Shown here one piece after another: positions 34,741-45,784 of a DNA stretch of 64,000 bases (position 1 is its first letter; each line of letters begins with the position of its first letter). The DNA lies in contig CM067565.1 in the NCBI GenBank assembly GCA_034336665.1, positions 81,160,858 through 81,224,857 on the forward strand, written 5' to 3'. Source of the stretch: Luscinia megarhynchos (taxonomy: Eukaryota; Chordata; Aves; Passeriformes; Turdidae). Below the pieces are notes generated by a model. It searched no databases. It had not been told where the DNA came from and saw only the letters and a program-made list of their open reading frames with translations. A program made the translations under genes and the position numbers.

Positions 34741-37700
34741 GGGAGCAAGCAGAATGTTAACCCTTCTGCATGGCACCAGGGGCTTTCGGCTCAGGTTTGA
34801 TGTCTCAATGCAGCTGAGCCACAGGCTGCCACAGCCCCAACAGATCTCAGCACCTATGAGGCCACCCAAGCCAGCTGAGACTTGGTAGAAAGTCAACCCA
34901 AAGCCCATTCAAACTCTTGGATTCTCTTAATTAAAAATGGCAGGGCAGTGAATAGTCCTCAGGGGCAGAACTTGTGCAGGGCTGGGGGGCTGTGTGCCAG
35001 TGAGGTGCTGCTGCACTACACCACCAGGTAAGTACTCGACCTTACAGGTACTGGGTCAATAAACTCAGCCTCCAGGCTGAGGAGATTGTCAGCCCTAGCC
35101 AAGTTATCCAGCCCTCACCTTCAGTGCCACATGTGTGAAACTGAGTCAGCTAAGGCCTGGGAGCCTTGTCCCCAGTGGGGACACAGCTGCAGCACAGCAC
35201 TCCTGCTGCCTTCCCTGGGACCAGAGAGCCCGTGGCTAAAGTATATGCAGTAGTATATGCTCTGCAATGTAACCTCTTCCTCAGATTGTCTTGAAATCTG
35301 GTGCATCTCAAGAGGAGAGCATAGAAACCATCAGTCTTGGCTTATTACCTGAATTGCCTCTTAATTACAGGTGATTTGGAGGTGGAAAGAATAGGGTGGG
35401 CTTGAGGCACAGCCTGGTGAAATCAGAGGTGAGAGGGATATACAGGAAGGACAGGTAATCACATGGGCTTGTCCCACCAGTGCATGGGCCTGGTTTGAGT
35501 GTATTCATTGCTGAATGGGATGGGCACAAGACAGCAGCTAGGGTAAGGGGTGGGCTGAGAGATGGAGAATGAAAGGCAAACACCACCCTCACTTGCACAC
35601 TAAAATCCACTGACCACCCCATAACAAAGATTTTGGAGCCTGGGTTAGGTCTGCATCTCTCTTAGCATGCCTCTACTTCAGACATCCCCCAAGGACCACA
35701 CAAATTGTTGGTCTAGCTCTGCATAGAATCGTTTTAAGGGTCACAGTAGCATCCCTACCATAAACTAGGTAACTATAATCCCTAGACATGATAAACAGAC
35801 CCTATCCAACCCCCCCAGTCCATGTATGAAAAAGCAGAATTCATGTGGGATCTTTTGTCCCCACAGTCAGTAAAAGCCTGGCTGCTGAAGTGCTGGAAAC
35901 ACAGAGCTTGTGCACCAACTATGAAGCCCCTTGGGATAGTAGCCCCTTTATATCTCAGCAGCACTCAGCCTTTGCACAGCACCAGTGCAGCATAGAATAC
36001 CTGCCCTAAAACCTCAGCATATGACCCCCCAGGTCATGCAGCCCCTTTGCTCTGAACTTGATCCCCTTCCCTCTACAGCTCCTCTTCCTGCCCTGTCATG
36101 CCATCTGCCAAGGATTTCTCAGGGCTCTTCCCCATCCTTCAACCACCCACAAAGGAGTAGCTGGAGGTTGTAGAAAACAGTTTAGCTCAGCCTCAGGTGG
36201 CCCAAAATTTGCACAGGACAGCCCATTAATGCTGCATTTCCCCATTCTTAAAAGTCCTAATGTTTATTCATCTTCCCACAGAAACACAAGGTACAGCCTG
36301 GCAGCCATCACTCTGCATTGGCAGTGCTTTCCCTTGAGCTTTCCTGCAGGCTGGCCAAGCAGAGACACCAGCAGTGAAGGGAGCACAGGGAGTAGGGGAA
36401 GGGTGGATCCTGCCCCACAGAGCCTGATGGGTGTTTGGAGATCCTCCCTTGCAGGCTGGAGGACAGTCCAGCTTCCCTCTCCCCCAGGATTCCACTGGCT
36501 GAGCTTTCACAAAGGCCTGCCAAGCCTTCATGGGGGAACAGCCTCTGCAGGGCTGCCTTTGATGCCCTGGAGGTCCCCAGCCCACCCCAGTGCAGGTGAG
36601 GCCTCCTGGGAACATATTCCTCCTCCACCAGGCAGAGCTCAGCAGTGTCAGCCTTGTGAAGCCAGTTAAACCAGCTATTTACAGAGGTTAGCACTATGAA
36701 ACATGGGTTGGAGGCTTCCTGGAGCTGTCTAGAGCCTCTGGAAGAGTGTCCAAGAGCCAAGCATCAGGCTCAGGAAACAAGGGCAAAGATAACATCTACC
36801 CTCCTACCACCTCCTCTCCTCACTTTCTACCTCTCCAAGCAAAGAGTTTTCTGCTGACAGCGAACTGGAGCATTTCCTACCCTTCTCTGGACGCCCACAG
36901 GGAATAATTGAGTGTGAAAAGTCAGGACAAAACACCTAAGCGCCCTCAGCAGGGCTCCCTTAGGGATGGCCTGAAGCACAAGAGTAAAAAAACGTATTCT
37001 GGTCTGTCCAGCTTTTGCCATCCCTGGTGAACCTAGAGTGCTCTGCTGTTGTCAGTGCCCCCAGGGAACTGGGGAACTGCTACTGGGCCATCACAGTGGA
37101 CTGGGCATCCCTCACCCCACTGAGCCTCTCTCTGCCCCATCCCAACATGCAGTGCCTGTTTAAATGAGCAGGACCAGGCTTGGCAGGACCAGGGCATCAC
37201 AGAACACCTGAGCTCTGCCTATCCCCTGAACACAGTGGGTGAAACATGCCACCCCTAATGCTTGACTGCTGCTCCCAACCAAAAACATTACTCATTTTGG
37301 AGCCAAGAAGAGACCACTATGACTTCAAATCACTGCATCATATTGCCCCAGAAGTGTGAGGAAGATTTACCTCATCCAGTCTTACAAGCTAGAGCAACAA
37401 ATCCTTTAATCCCAAGAGATGTATCTAGTATGGAAAACCACATTGGGGTGCCATAGTCACAACTGGGGGCCATCAGAGGAGGGTATTTCTGTCCATGTCC
37501 TGGCCTTGGCCTCAGGGAATACTCACCAGTGCCCCTCACACTCCACACCCCTGGCCATAGCTATGAAGAGCAGCTCATTTGAGCTAGAGAGTGAGACAGG
37601 ATACAGGGTACAGCCTTGTACCAAAAGACCTTGGGTATCCTTCACAGGCTCTGCCTTAGGCCATGTTGTACCTTGGGGCTTGCATGTTTATTTTTAAGGA

Positions 37701-38744
37701 ACTGCATTTGGTTCATGGAGTTTACAGCCTTCAGACACTCACAAAGCAAGCTCATATTTCCAAAGCCCAAGGGACAGCCTGGCTTTGGTGCCTATGCCAC
37801 AACAACAGGGCACATCACTTCCCAGTCTTGTGGGGAGGGTGTGTGCTATTCACACTGGGCACACTCACTGTAGCCAGCATGGAGGTGAGCATCCAGGTTC
37901 ATTTTGAGCTCTGTTAGGCAGTGAAGCCCTGGAGCAATGAATTGCATGAAGCATCTTGGTTTTGGGAGAAAGGCAAAATGAAAAAAAGGTAATTTTATTT
38001 CCTCCAACAGCCTGTTTGATTGAACACTGCCTCTACTGCACTCTCAGAGAGGGTGAATGGATATGCCTGATGTGTTTTCTCCACATCCTTCTTTTTATCC
38101 TTCTGTCATGAGCCCTCATTAATCTTTCTTCCTTCCAGGCTAGACACTCCTGAGCTTTACAATTATATTTTCTTGTTAGAGGGTGCTTCTGCGACAGGCC
38201 TAGGAAAATTTCCATCCCCTATCCCTGACAGGTTCTGAGATAAGCTGGCCAGCCTGGCATGCTCACTTGAGGCTCCACCACTGCAACAGCATTCAGACTA
38301 GATTCAGTGTCATTCACCACCCCATTTCTAATGCTGTATAACAGGAGAAACTACTCAGAAAATGAGTTGGCAAGGCTGTAGTCGGTGCTGCTATACTCAG
38401 GTGAGAGTCCTTTGGGTGACCACACAAGCTTTAACCTTGGGGCTCTGCCCTGGCAGCCATGCCAACCCCAACCCCATCCCCCTTCCCTCATTTCCAACTC
38501 TTTGCCCCTTCTAGCCCCTCAGCATTTCCCATTGTGTTTCCCTGATGGACACTTCCCTGCCCTTGTCCATCTCGAACAGCAGCTGCAGGGTACAAACAAG
38601 TGCCCAGGTGTTTCCTCTTCCTGGGTCATGTCAATTTTAAGCAGCACAGCCACATTCAGGTGAGATGCAGACACTTTGAAAAATGACAGCCCCCACTTGT
38701 CTGATCAGAAGGGCTCAGCAGGGTCCTGCCACGGCTTCTGGAGA

Positions 38745-39010
38745 CCACAGGCGATGGGCGCTCCCCGGGGCCGCTCCCCGAGCCTTCCCGCGGCCGGAGC
38801 TGCGCTGTCCCGCTGCGGGCCGGGGCTGCGCCAGGCGCTGACCGAGGGGGTCCGTGCGCGGCGATTCGTGCCGCCGGCCAGACTCGGGGACACGGGCCGG
38901 CTGCCGGGCACAGCATCACACCCACATTGCCACCTAGCCTCCCGCTCGGGGATGTGCAGCCCCGCCAGCCCGGCGAGGCATCCCCGGCTGCACCGCCCCA
39001 GCTCGGCCGG
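38745..39010. promoter_or_regulatory. orphan CpG island
   Basis: Dense CpGs (cccgcggccggagctgcgc and similar) in an otherwise moderate background, 4 kb beyond the 3' end of MRPL14. It could start an antisense or intergenic noncoding RNA. No exon could be called. Confidence 0.55.
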
Positions 39011-42000
39011 GCTTTCTGCTCTCTCCCCTCCTCCCAGCCCCCAAAGGCACCAGCTGCCTCCCCCGGCTCTGGGGTCCATCCACCCTGCTGGCACAGGGCC
39101 ACGAGACGGGGCCGCCTGTCTCCCAGCCTCAGCCTCCGAGCAGATGGAAGACATCAGCTCCCTGGTGCATCCCTTCCACGATAGCCTGTCTCGCCCGTTT
39201 CCTTTCAGGGACACCTCTTCTCACGGCCAGTAAATCCCCAGTGCTTGCCTGTCTTTTTCCAGACCCCAGTCTCATCACACGTCTTTCATGGGCAAGCATC
39301 TTCCCAAAGGCCATCTCTCCCTACCCATGAAGGATGCCCTAAAAAAAGACATCTTTTTTCCAACTCCCGTGGAAGAATATCTGTCCACAAAGTCCCCACC
39401 ATCAGCAGCAAATAGGCACTCTCTTGGGAGCTTCAGCTGATGCAAATCCTTTATCCAAATGCATGGGAATGTACACTAACCCCAGGACCCAGTTGGAACT
39501 GAATAGGGGGCACATTTTTAATGAGGTAAAAAGACCCCAGGACTCTGCCTTTCCCTTCCCCTTCCCTTTGCAGCAGGTGGCAGCTCCCCCAGAAGCTGCA
39601 CAGGAGATAACTCTTCCTAAGCCTGTGTCATGATGGAACATTGTTTCATTTATGGTATAGAAGCATGTTAATGGCAGAATAATAAACAGGGACCGGGGAG
39701 AGAATGATCTTCTGGCAGCAGCCGATAGGAAGCGTTTTGGTTTTTCTTACCTCCTCTGAGGCAATCATTCCACCTGCCTGTAGCCATCCTTCAAGAAAAA
39801 GACTTGCAGGAAGAACTGCTACACCAACAGGAAATCACATCTGCTTTCCTAGTAGGAGGGATGCAAAAGGAAAAGTCTCCCATTTGGAGAGAGGTAAGCC
39901 TCAGTGGATTCCAAAGAAGGATGCCCCAAGCCAGAGCCCAGGAAATCCAGTAGCTGCTCCCAACACAGCACTGGCTCGCTGCTCAGAAGGCTCTGAAACA
40001 GAGCAGAGTGCAGCCTGGAAGTTGAGAGCAAGCAGGTATTATCCCCTGTGCAGAAACAAAAGAGGGGACCTGGAAATGAGGATCCTTGAGCATGGTCTGC
40101 TCAAAGCAAAAGACAGAGAGCCTGGAGAATCCACATCAGCCTGGGCAGCCCATCCATCTGCCCCTGCCTGCATGGGCTCTGCAGCCCAAGCAGCAGCAGC
40201 AGCTGGCCATCCTGCAGCCATGGCAGGGCCCACATCAGTGGGATGGGTGGCAGCAGGCTCTGGGCTCATCCACAAGGCTGACCCTTCCCCTTGGAGATTG
40301 CTACATGCAGCACCTGGAATTTGCCAAGCACAGAGCTGTCAGCATAGGCCAGGGATTTCTGCTGAGTCTATATTCCTCACCAGGGAAGACAGGTAAAAAC
40401 TGCAGGGGACGCACTATGGGATATGCTTAGCTTAGCTGTCTGCATGTCTGCTTATTAAGCTCTGAGATTAAGGATTTAGTTCCACACGCATCAGTTTACT
40501 TAGAACTAAAGCATCACTTCACATTTTAATCTCAAGTATGCTGCATTGTCTTGCCCGCTTCCTCTCGTGCCCTCTCTCCATGACCTCTTCCTCAGCAAAA
40601 TGCTGGAAAGTTATTAGCAAACATTATGTGAAATGTTTAATATCCAACCAGCAGGGTCTGGCATCCCATGAGAGATTCATAGCCCCTATGGTCAGGAGAA
40701 GAAAAACAAGGATTGTTTGCAGGCGCCCAGGTCCTGCTGGTTGATGCTTTGAGGCTGGACTTGTTGCCAAGCAAAAATCTCACAGTAAATTTTCCCTTCA
40801 GACAAGTTATAAACCAGGCTAGGCAGGAATGAGGTATTCAGCTGGGGTGAACCCTGCTTTGGCTCTACCCACAGACTGTGCACAGAAACAAAATACCCTG
40901 TTACAAGTGCTATTTCAAATTCTATTCTCCAGAACTGTGTTAGTGGAAGGCATCTTCCTCTTCTGTTCTCAAAAGCACTTACATTAAGGAAGGCTGAGCT
41001 CCTTCTGTCTGCAGGAAGGCTGGGAAAGACCTGTCAACTGGCTTATGATTTATTTAAAAATTGTAAAAATATTTGTTTATGTGTTTATCAGGATTGGAGC
41101 AGTTTCAAAAGTTGCAGAAAGTTTTATAAAGCAAGACCACAGAGCAATTGAGTGGCATAAACACTTTCCCTAAAAATGCATAAAAGCATATACCCTTTTT
41201 CTACTCCAAATGTGATCCAGAAACAAATCTAACCATGAAAACAAAGGCAATGGACAATGTCTGATATGTCAGGCTGTCTTTGTGACACCGAAGCAAACCC
41301 CACCCAAGGGAGGGAGGCCAGTCACACTTATCGCTGAGACTGCCACGCAGTTTGCTCACTGCCCCACTTAGAAAAACAGCATAAACATTTCCAAGCACAC
41401 AGAGCTCCTCCTGGAAGTTGACTGCACTCAGATTGACTGGAAACACTGACTTCAACCAGGCAAGCATCTGCTTTGCTGCTGTGCCATTGGGCAGACACCT
41501 ACAGAGGCAAGCCCAGGGCTTAAAGGCAATGCCCATGGGATGCAGAGGACCTGGAGCAGCAGACCAAACGTTCCCCAGCCCCTGGAGAACAGCAATCAAG
41601 GAACATGCTGCCAGCAGCAGGTGATTCTGCTTTCCCACACAACTGAGTTCTACTTAGTGGGACAGTGTCTTTAATTAGAGGTCAATATTGAAATTAAACC
41701 TATAGTATAATCTTTTGTGTGTTACCTGGAGTAATGGAGTTTGACGGGATCCAGGGCCCACTTTTCTCCAGGAACAATGTGGATTTCACAGCTGAGACCA
41801 TGGGGCAGATACATCTGCAAAGAGTAACTGGAATGTGCAATAGCTCAGCACTGCATTCTTTAGATCTTCACACTGAGGCAATGCAGAGCCCAAGTAAGGA
41901 GTTTTCCCAGCACAACAGGAATAGTAGGCAGCAGGGCAAGGAGCAGTCAGCCACCACTGAGGAATTGGCCCAACACCTGCTGATTGCACCCCCTGCACCC

Positions 42001-42664
42001 TCTTCCCCAGTACTGCTGTGTCTGGGAATGCTCTGCACTGATGTCCCTTCATCACCCATGAGCAAATTTCTCTGCTCACCTCCATAGAAAAGCAGCTCTT
42101 CAGCTCCTGGATCCCAACCAGTCCTGAAAGCAACAGAGCAGCATTTGCCCATTGCTATGTCTAAGCTAAGGAAACAGGACAACGGCCAGCCTCACCCACA
42201 GCCCACCAAAGATGTCTCACAATGCTCCCAGAGAAGCAGTCCAAAAGGCAGCTTCTTTCAACATGAGCCCAGCCCTTGCATTAATCTGAGAACACAATTT
42301 TCAGGGGTTGGTCAGGTGGAAAGCAGAGGCTGCATCTCAGCTCACCCTCTGGCTCCCCCTTCAGCTCCCCTTCCTACTTCTGCTTCCCAATCTCTGGTAT
42401 GCCCTGTTCAAGCACACCACCGATGTTGCAGGCCACCATGCCTTCCTGATTCTAATTGTTCCTAAATACTTCTCTTGGGCAAAGATAGAAACTAACCTTT
42501 TTACTGAATGTGCCCAAAGCACCCATAGTTCATTATGTATGTCTCCTACTCTATTACTTGTTAATCCACTTTGTAGACCTCCAGTATCGCTGGACCAGGG
42601 ATTGAGTCTTGCTCCTGGGGAACTGGAAAAGGCAGAAATAGGGAAAAGAGAGCATAAGCAATAC
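39011..42664. other. intergenic, downstream of MRPL14; no gene seen
   Basis: No coding or RNA gene recognised. The block at about 41,030-41,200 is AT-rich, repeat-free and site-dense (gatttatttaaaaattg, tgcataaaagcatata) and may be a conserved element or a matrix-attachment type region. Open frames up to 230 codons show no domain. Confidence 0.5.
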
Positions 42665-42948
42665 AGGACAAGGATTTTCATGTTCTCATTTTAATGATGA
42701 CAGACCAGATGAACACCACAGGAGGAGTAAGGGTGAAGGACCGTTTCCCAAACATACTGCAGATGTTCTGTAAAATAAACTAACCTTCTTTCGGAGAAAA
42801 ATAAACTATTTCAATATTTAAATTATTTGCTTGAAATTCTTAAAAGGAAGGAGAGATTCCTGACGAACACCAGCTTTTTCACGATTTCTGGAAAAGGACC
42901 AAGGAGCAGCTGCTGTATGAAAGGATTGCTGAGGACCTGTCTCAGCAT
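42665..42948 (-). other. MRPL14: MRPL14 3' UTR and probable polyadenylation region
   Basis: Between the TGA and the left boundary, the only canonical or near-canonical poly(A) hexamer on the minus strand is ATTAAA at 42695-42690. It is followed on the minus strand by a U/GU-rich stretch (about 42640-42680), as expected for a downstream element. The 3' UTR would then be about 260-285 nt. The cleavage position is inferred, and the left boundary given is approximate. Confidence 0.6.
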
Positions 42949-43315
42949 TCATACAAAGTTGCGGGCAATGGCCAGTACTTTGGAGAACTCTCCTTCTCTT
43001 CTTCGCAGTGTACAGGGTATTGGTGTTTTTATTCTAGTCCCTATTGGATTTCCATTATCTTCTATGAGTACCACATTGTTGGAATCAAATCTAGGCGTCA
43101 TGGTGGGGCCAGGCATCTTGTGCCCTACAATTAAAGCCTTCTTCTTTTCTCCTTTGATAGCCAGAAGGATCTTATCTCCGACTTTGCCAACTCCAGTCTT
43201 GTTATACACGTGGATACACTTGGGTGGCCGGTGGTAGGGCGTGTTCCCCAAGGCGCTGTTGTCCACCACTCGCACGCGGGTTAGTTTCTGTATTGCCTGG
43301 CATGCTCCAGTGATG
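42949..43315 (-). CDS. MRPL14: MRPL14 terminal coding exon (uL14 core)
   Basis: This exon holds 121 of the 146 residues, from Ile26 to Val146, and so nearly the whole uL14 domain. The minus-strand acceptor AG is at 43317-43316, behind a pyrimidine-rich tract (ctctcctgtctcttggtag), and the first exon base at 43315 completes the Ser25 codon. The stop codon TGA is at 42951-42949. The open frame runs on upstream to a methionine at 43353, but those 13 residues ([13 protein letters not shown]) are intron and polypyrimidine tract, not protein. Confidence 0.96.
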
Positions 43316-45771
43316 CTACCAAGAGACAGGAGAGAATGAGAGACAGATCTCAATAATCCTCAGGGAGCAAAGGCAAACCCAGCACAGAATCTTGTCATTA
43401 CACAAGCCACTCAGAAGGCGCCAGCAACAAATATATACCATATGGGTGACACTGACTGCTTTCAGTGTGCTCTTTGAAAGCCAGATGCTACTTTGGCCTT
43501 TGCACACTCTTTACTAAATGTCAAATATAAAACGACCTTTCTACTCCGAAACACAACTAAAAGATTGCGTGAAGAGCGGCTTGTGTATCATGGGCTTTTT
43601 AGCAACTGCAGATGATCCAGCAGCTTCAATCTACAAGCAAAAAAAATTGTGCTCACTTCTGTTTCAAACTGCCTGCAGGGAGCTGAGACTCAAGTTAGGT
43701 TCTTTCAATCTTGCATAGTCCAAGCACTAAGGACTTTCATAACCAACCTTCCTTTCAGTGAAGTCTGTGAGTCTCATAGTTTATTTCGCCCTCAGTAGGA
43801 CCTCTGAGGTCCTGCTGTGGCTGTGCCAAGCTGGTTCCAAATAGAATCTAAGAGATCACCACCTTCCCAGCGTGGAAGGAATCCACAGAGACACAGTCTC
43901 CTCTGTATGCTTGCTTTGTGGGATTAAGAAACAACATAAATAAACTGCACGATACTAAGTTGTTATGTCTGACTGAATATACTTGGGAACAGCAGGAACA
44001 CACTCTCGTACAGAAACCTTTATACTTTTATTCAGTGAGCCCAGACTCAAGTGATTTCTTGCTTATCTTCAAAGGACACCCAAACACAGACCAGGAAAAG
44101 CAGGAAGATCCTCTCTGCTGCTAAACAACTGCTTTGCAGTGAGGTACTAGAAATATGCTGGCCAGAGCTGCAGGAATAGCAACCTGCTGCCAGCTGATCT
44201 ACTCAGTGACAGCATATGGAAGCAACTTAACCATTGCTCTTGTTTTTAGAGCAGAAGTGTGTGAAGTAAAACACAGACCATCACCCCTTCTTGAAGAGGA
44301 AGGGCCTGTATTTGCAAAGCTACCTAAAAGATGAGCATGCACACCAAATGTGGTGTGGATGGACATCAGTTGAAGCAGGTATTTTCACACATGGTGAAGA
44401 AGGCCGGTGGAGTCAGTCTGCATTAGTCCAACTGCTCCAGGGGTCAGGCACTGCCTTTCAAGATCTGTTTCCCACAGTAGAGGCCTACTTGAGCTTTCCT
44501 CTCTCTCTCTCAGAAGTCACTAATCTCTGCAAACAGCCACTCTATCCCATCCCAGCCCATCCCATGGCAAGGACTGCAGTACACCACACTCTCTCTCCTC
44601 TGCCCAACATCTGTGGCTGCACAACAGGGAAAGCAGAAGGGAGGAGGCTGAAAAAAAAGAGAAGTGTTGTCACAGGAAGAAGCAGGGAAAACCTCGATGG
44701 GACCAAGTATACAACACAGCAGTAGCAAATAGATGTAAATGTGACTGTCCAGGAACCACTAGACAAGAATAATTGCACTGTGAAAACTTTTCCTTTCCCT
44801 TTTTTCTTCATTTCTGCCACAGTCTTGGAGGACAGGAAAGAGGAAAAGACCCCACAAAGAAAAGGTCTCCCCACTAAGTTTTTTGAAGCCCTGTTCACCT
44901 CTATGGACAGGACTTCACCTCCCTGTCATTGTCACTTATATATGCTTTAAATGTATACTGGCCAATGCTCCTATGCAGCCCACTTGCAGAGAAAGCCAGG
45001 AAGATCTGGATACCTCCTTAAGATAGCTCCAAATATTTCACATGTGGCTATGTTTATGCCACATCTCCTTACCTAGCCCTGAGCACTGTCTAAATCCACC
45101 CTCTAGACCACAGTCCTGGGAATGACTGTTCTCATCCTTTAAACTGAAGCTCCGACCCTTCAAAGAGTTATAGATTTCCCCAAATTGACAGAGTATACTG
45201 TGGGATTAAGTTTTGTGCAAGGCATTGTAAAATATGAAGTCCATAAATTTAAAACTTTAAATGCCTAGAGCCTGGAATGAGAAACAAAAGAAAAATAACA
45301 AAATAGATACTGTTGAAGTGTGAGAAAATATTTTCAAACTATTTTTAGTCTAAATAACTTAAATGATAACAGCAGGGGCTCACTGTTAGTGTTTTTTGTA
45401 CTTGCATGAGAAACACAGACACTTTCAACTTCAACTTTCAGGTCCCCATATTGCTGTCAAAGGCCTAAAAGCCTCCTTACACACATGTGAAAATGCAGGG
45501 TGCACACTGCCAGGAACCTGCAAGTGGAGTGTCTGGGCTCACTTTTCAACCTGTTAAAGGACAATTGTGAGATCTTTCTTTTATTATATTATCCTTTTGA
45601 ATTACAAATGCTGTTATCTTATTCTTGATCTACTTAACAGCATCTCTTTCAATCATGAAACATTCTGAAGAAAACAAAAGCAAAATTTGAAAGTTACCTG
45701 AACTGTCGTTGGATCACAGAACTGCTTAGATGGGTTAAAGATAAACCAAATCGTCTGTTCAAGAGAGCCAT
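42949..45771 (-). CDS. MRPL14: mitochondrial large ribosomal subunit protein uL14m, two coding exons
   Basis: Encodes the mitochondrial uL14 protein, a core component of the 39S subunit at the intersubunit face; in the known family it also binds the assembly factor MALSU1. Coding sequence is join(45698-45771, 42949-43315) read on the minus strand: 74 + 367 nt, giving 146 residues plus TGA. The human protein is about 145. Residues 1-25 form a basic, acid-free presequence (Arg6, Arg7, Arg22) with an R-3-type cleavage motif, Arg22-Gln-Phe24 before Ser25. The uL14 fold starts near RVRVVDNS and continues through [26 protein letters not shown] and GTRIKTPIP to the C-terminal [13 protein letters not shown]. 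The intron splits Ser25 (AG|C) in phase 2, with donor CAG|GTAACT and an acceptor ending TTGGTAG. The start at 45771 is chosen because it gives the targeting peptide and has G at +4. No frameshift or internal stop is seen. Identification rests on residue-level recognition. Confidence 0.96.
43316..45697 (-). other. MRPL14 intron between the two coding exons
   Basis: A 2.4-kb intron with GT-AG ends on the minus strand. It holds no recognisable coding sequence. A MIR-like relic lies at about 45125-45210 and is listed separately. The rest is single-copy AT-rich DNA as far as I can see. Confidence 0.85.
45125..45210 (-). mobile_element. possible MIR-like SINE relic in the MRPL14 intron
   Basis: On the plus strand it reads 'ctcatcctttaaactgaagctc…caaagagttatagatttccccaaattgacagag'. 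This is collinear with the reverse complement of the MIR 3' core (CTCATTTTACAGATGAGGAAACTGAGGC…GAGGTTAAGTGACTTGCCCAAGGTCACACAG). It is heavily diverged, so the call is tentative. Confidence 0.35.
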
Positions 45772-45784
45772 TTGGTAGCCAACA
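45698..45784 (-). CDS. MRPL14: MRPL14 start-codon exon (mitochondrial targeting peptide)
   Basis: A small exon too short to stand out as an open frame. On the minus strand the acceptor (…tttcttatgcag) precedes base 45784. There are 13 nt of 5' UTR, then ATG at 45771-45769 and 24 full codons: [24 protein letters not shown]. The final AG is spliced at donor CAG|GTAACT, with the last exon base at 45698. The peptide is rich in Arg, Ser and Leu with no acidic residue, as expected of a mitochondrial presequence. Its phase matches the downstream exon exactly, which is the strongest evidence that it is real. Confidence 0.93.

Larger units (their letters stand above)
32018..38740. other. intergenic, no gene seen; contains two similar regulatory-looking elements
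   Basis: About 6.7 kb with no recognised coding gene. Elements at 33,378 and 34,606 share sequence (listed separately). Overlapping open frames up to 247 codons have no domain. Confidence 0.55.

Noticed and set aside
43316..43353. Upstream extension of the MRPL14 core frame ([13 protein letters not shown])
   Set aside because: This is the polypyrimidine tract and acceptor site. Splicing to the exon at 45698-45771 gives a proper targeting peptide and conserved length.
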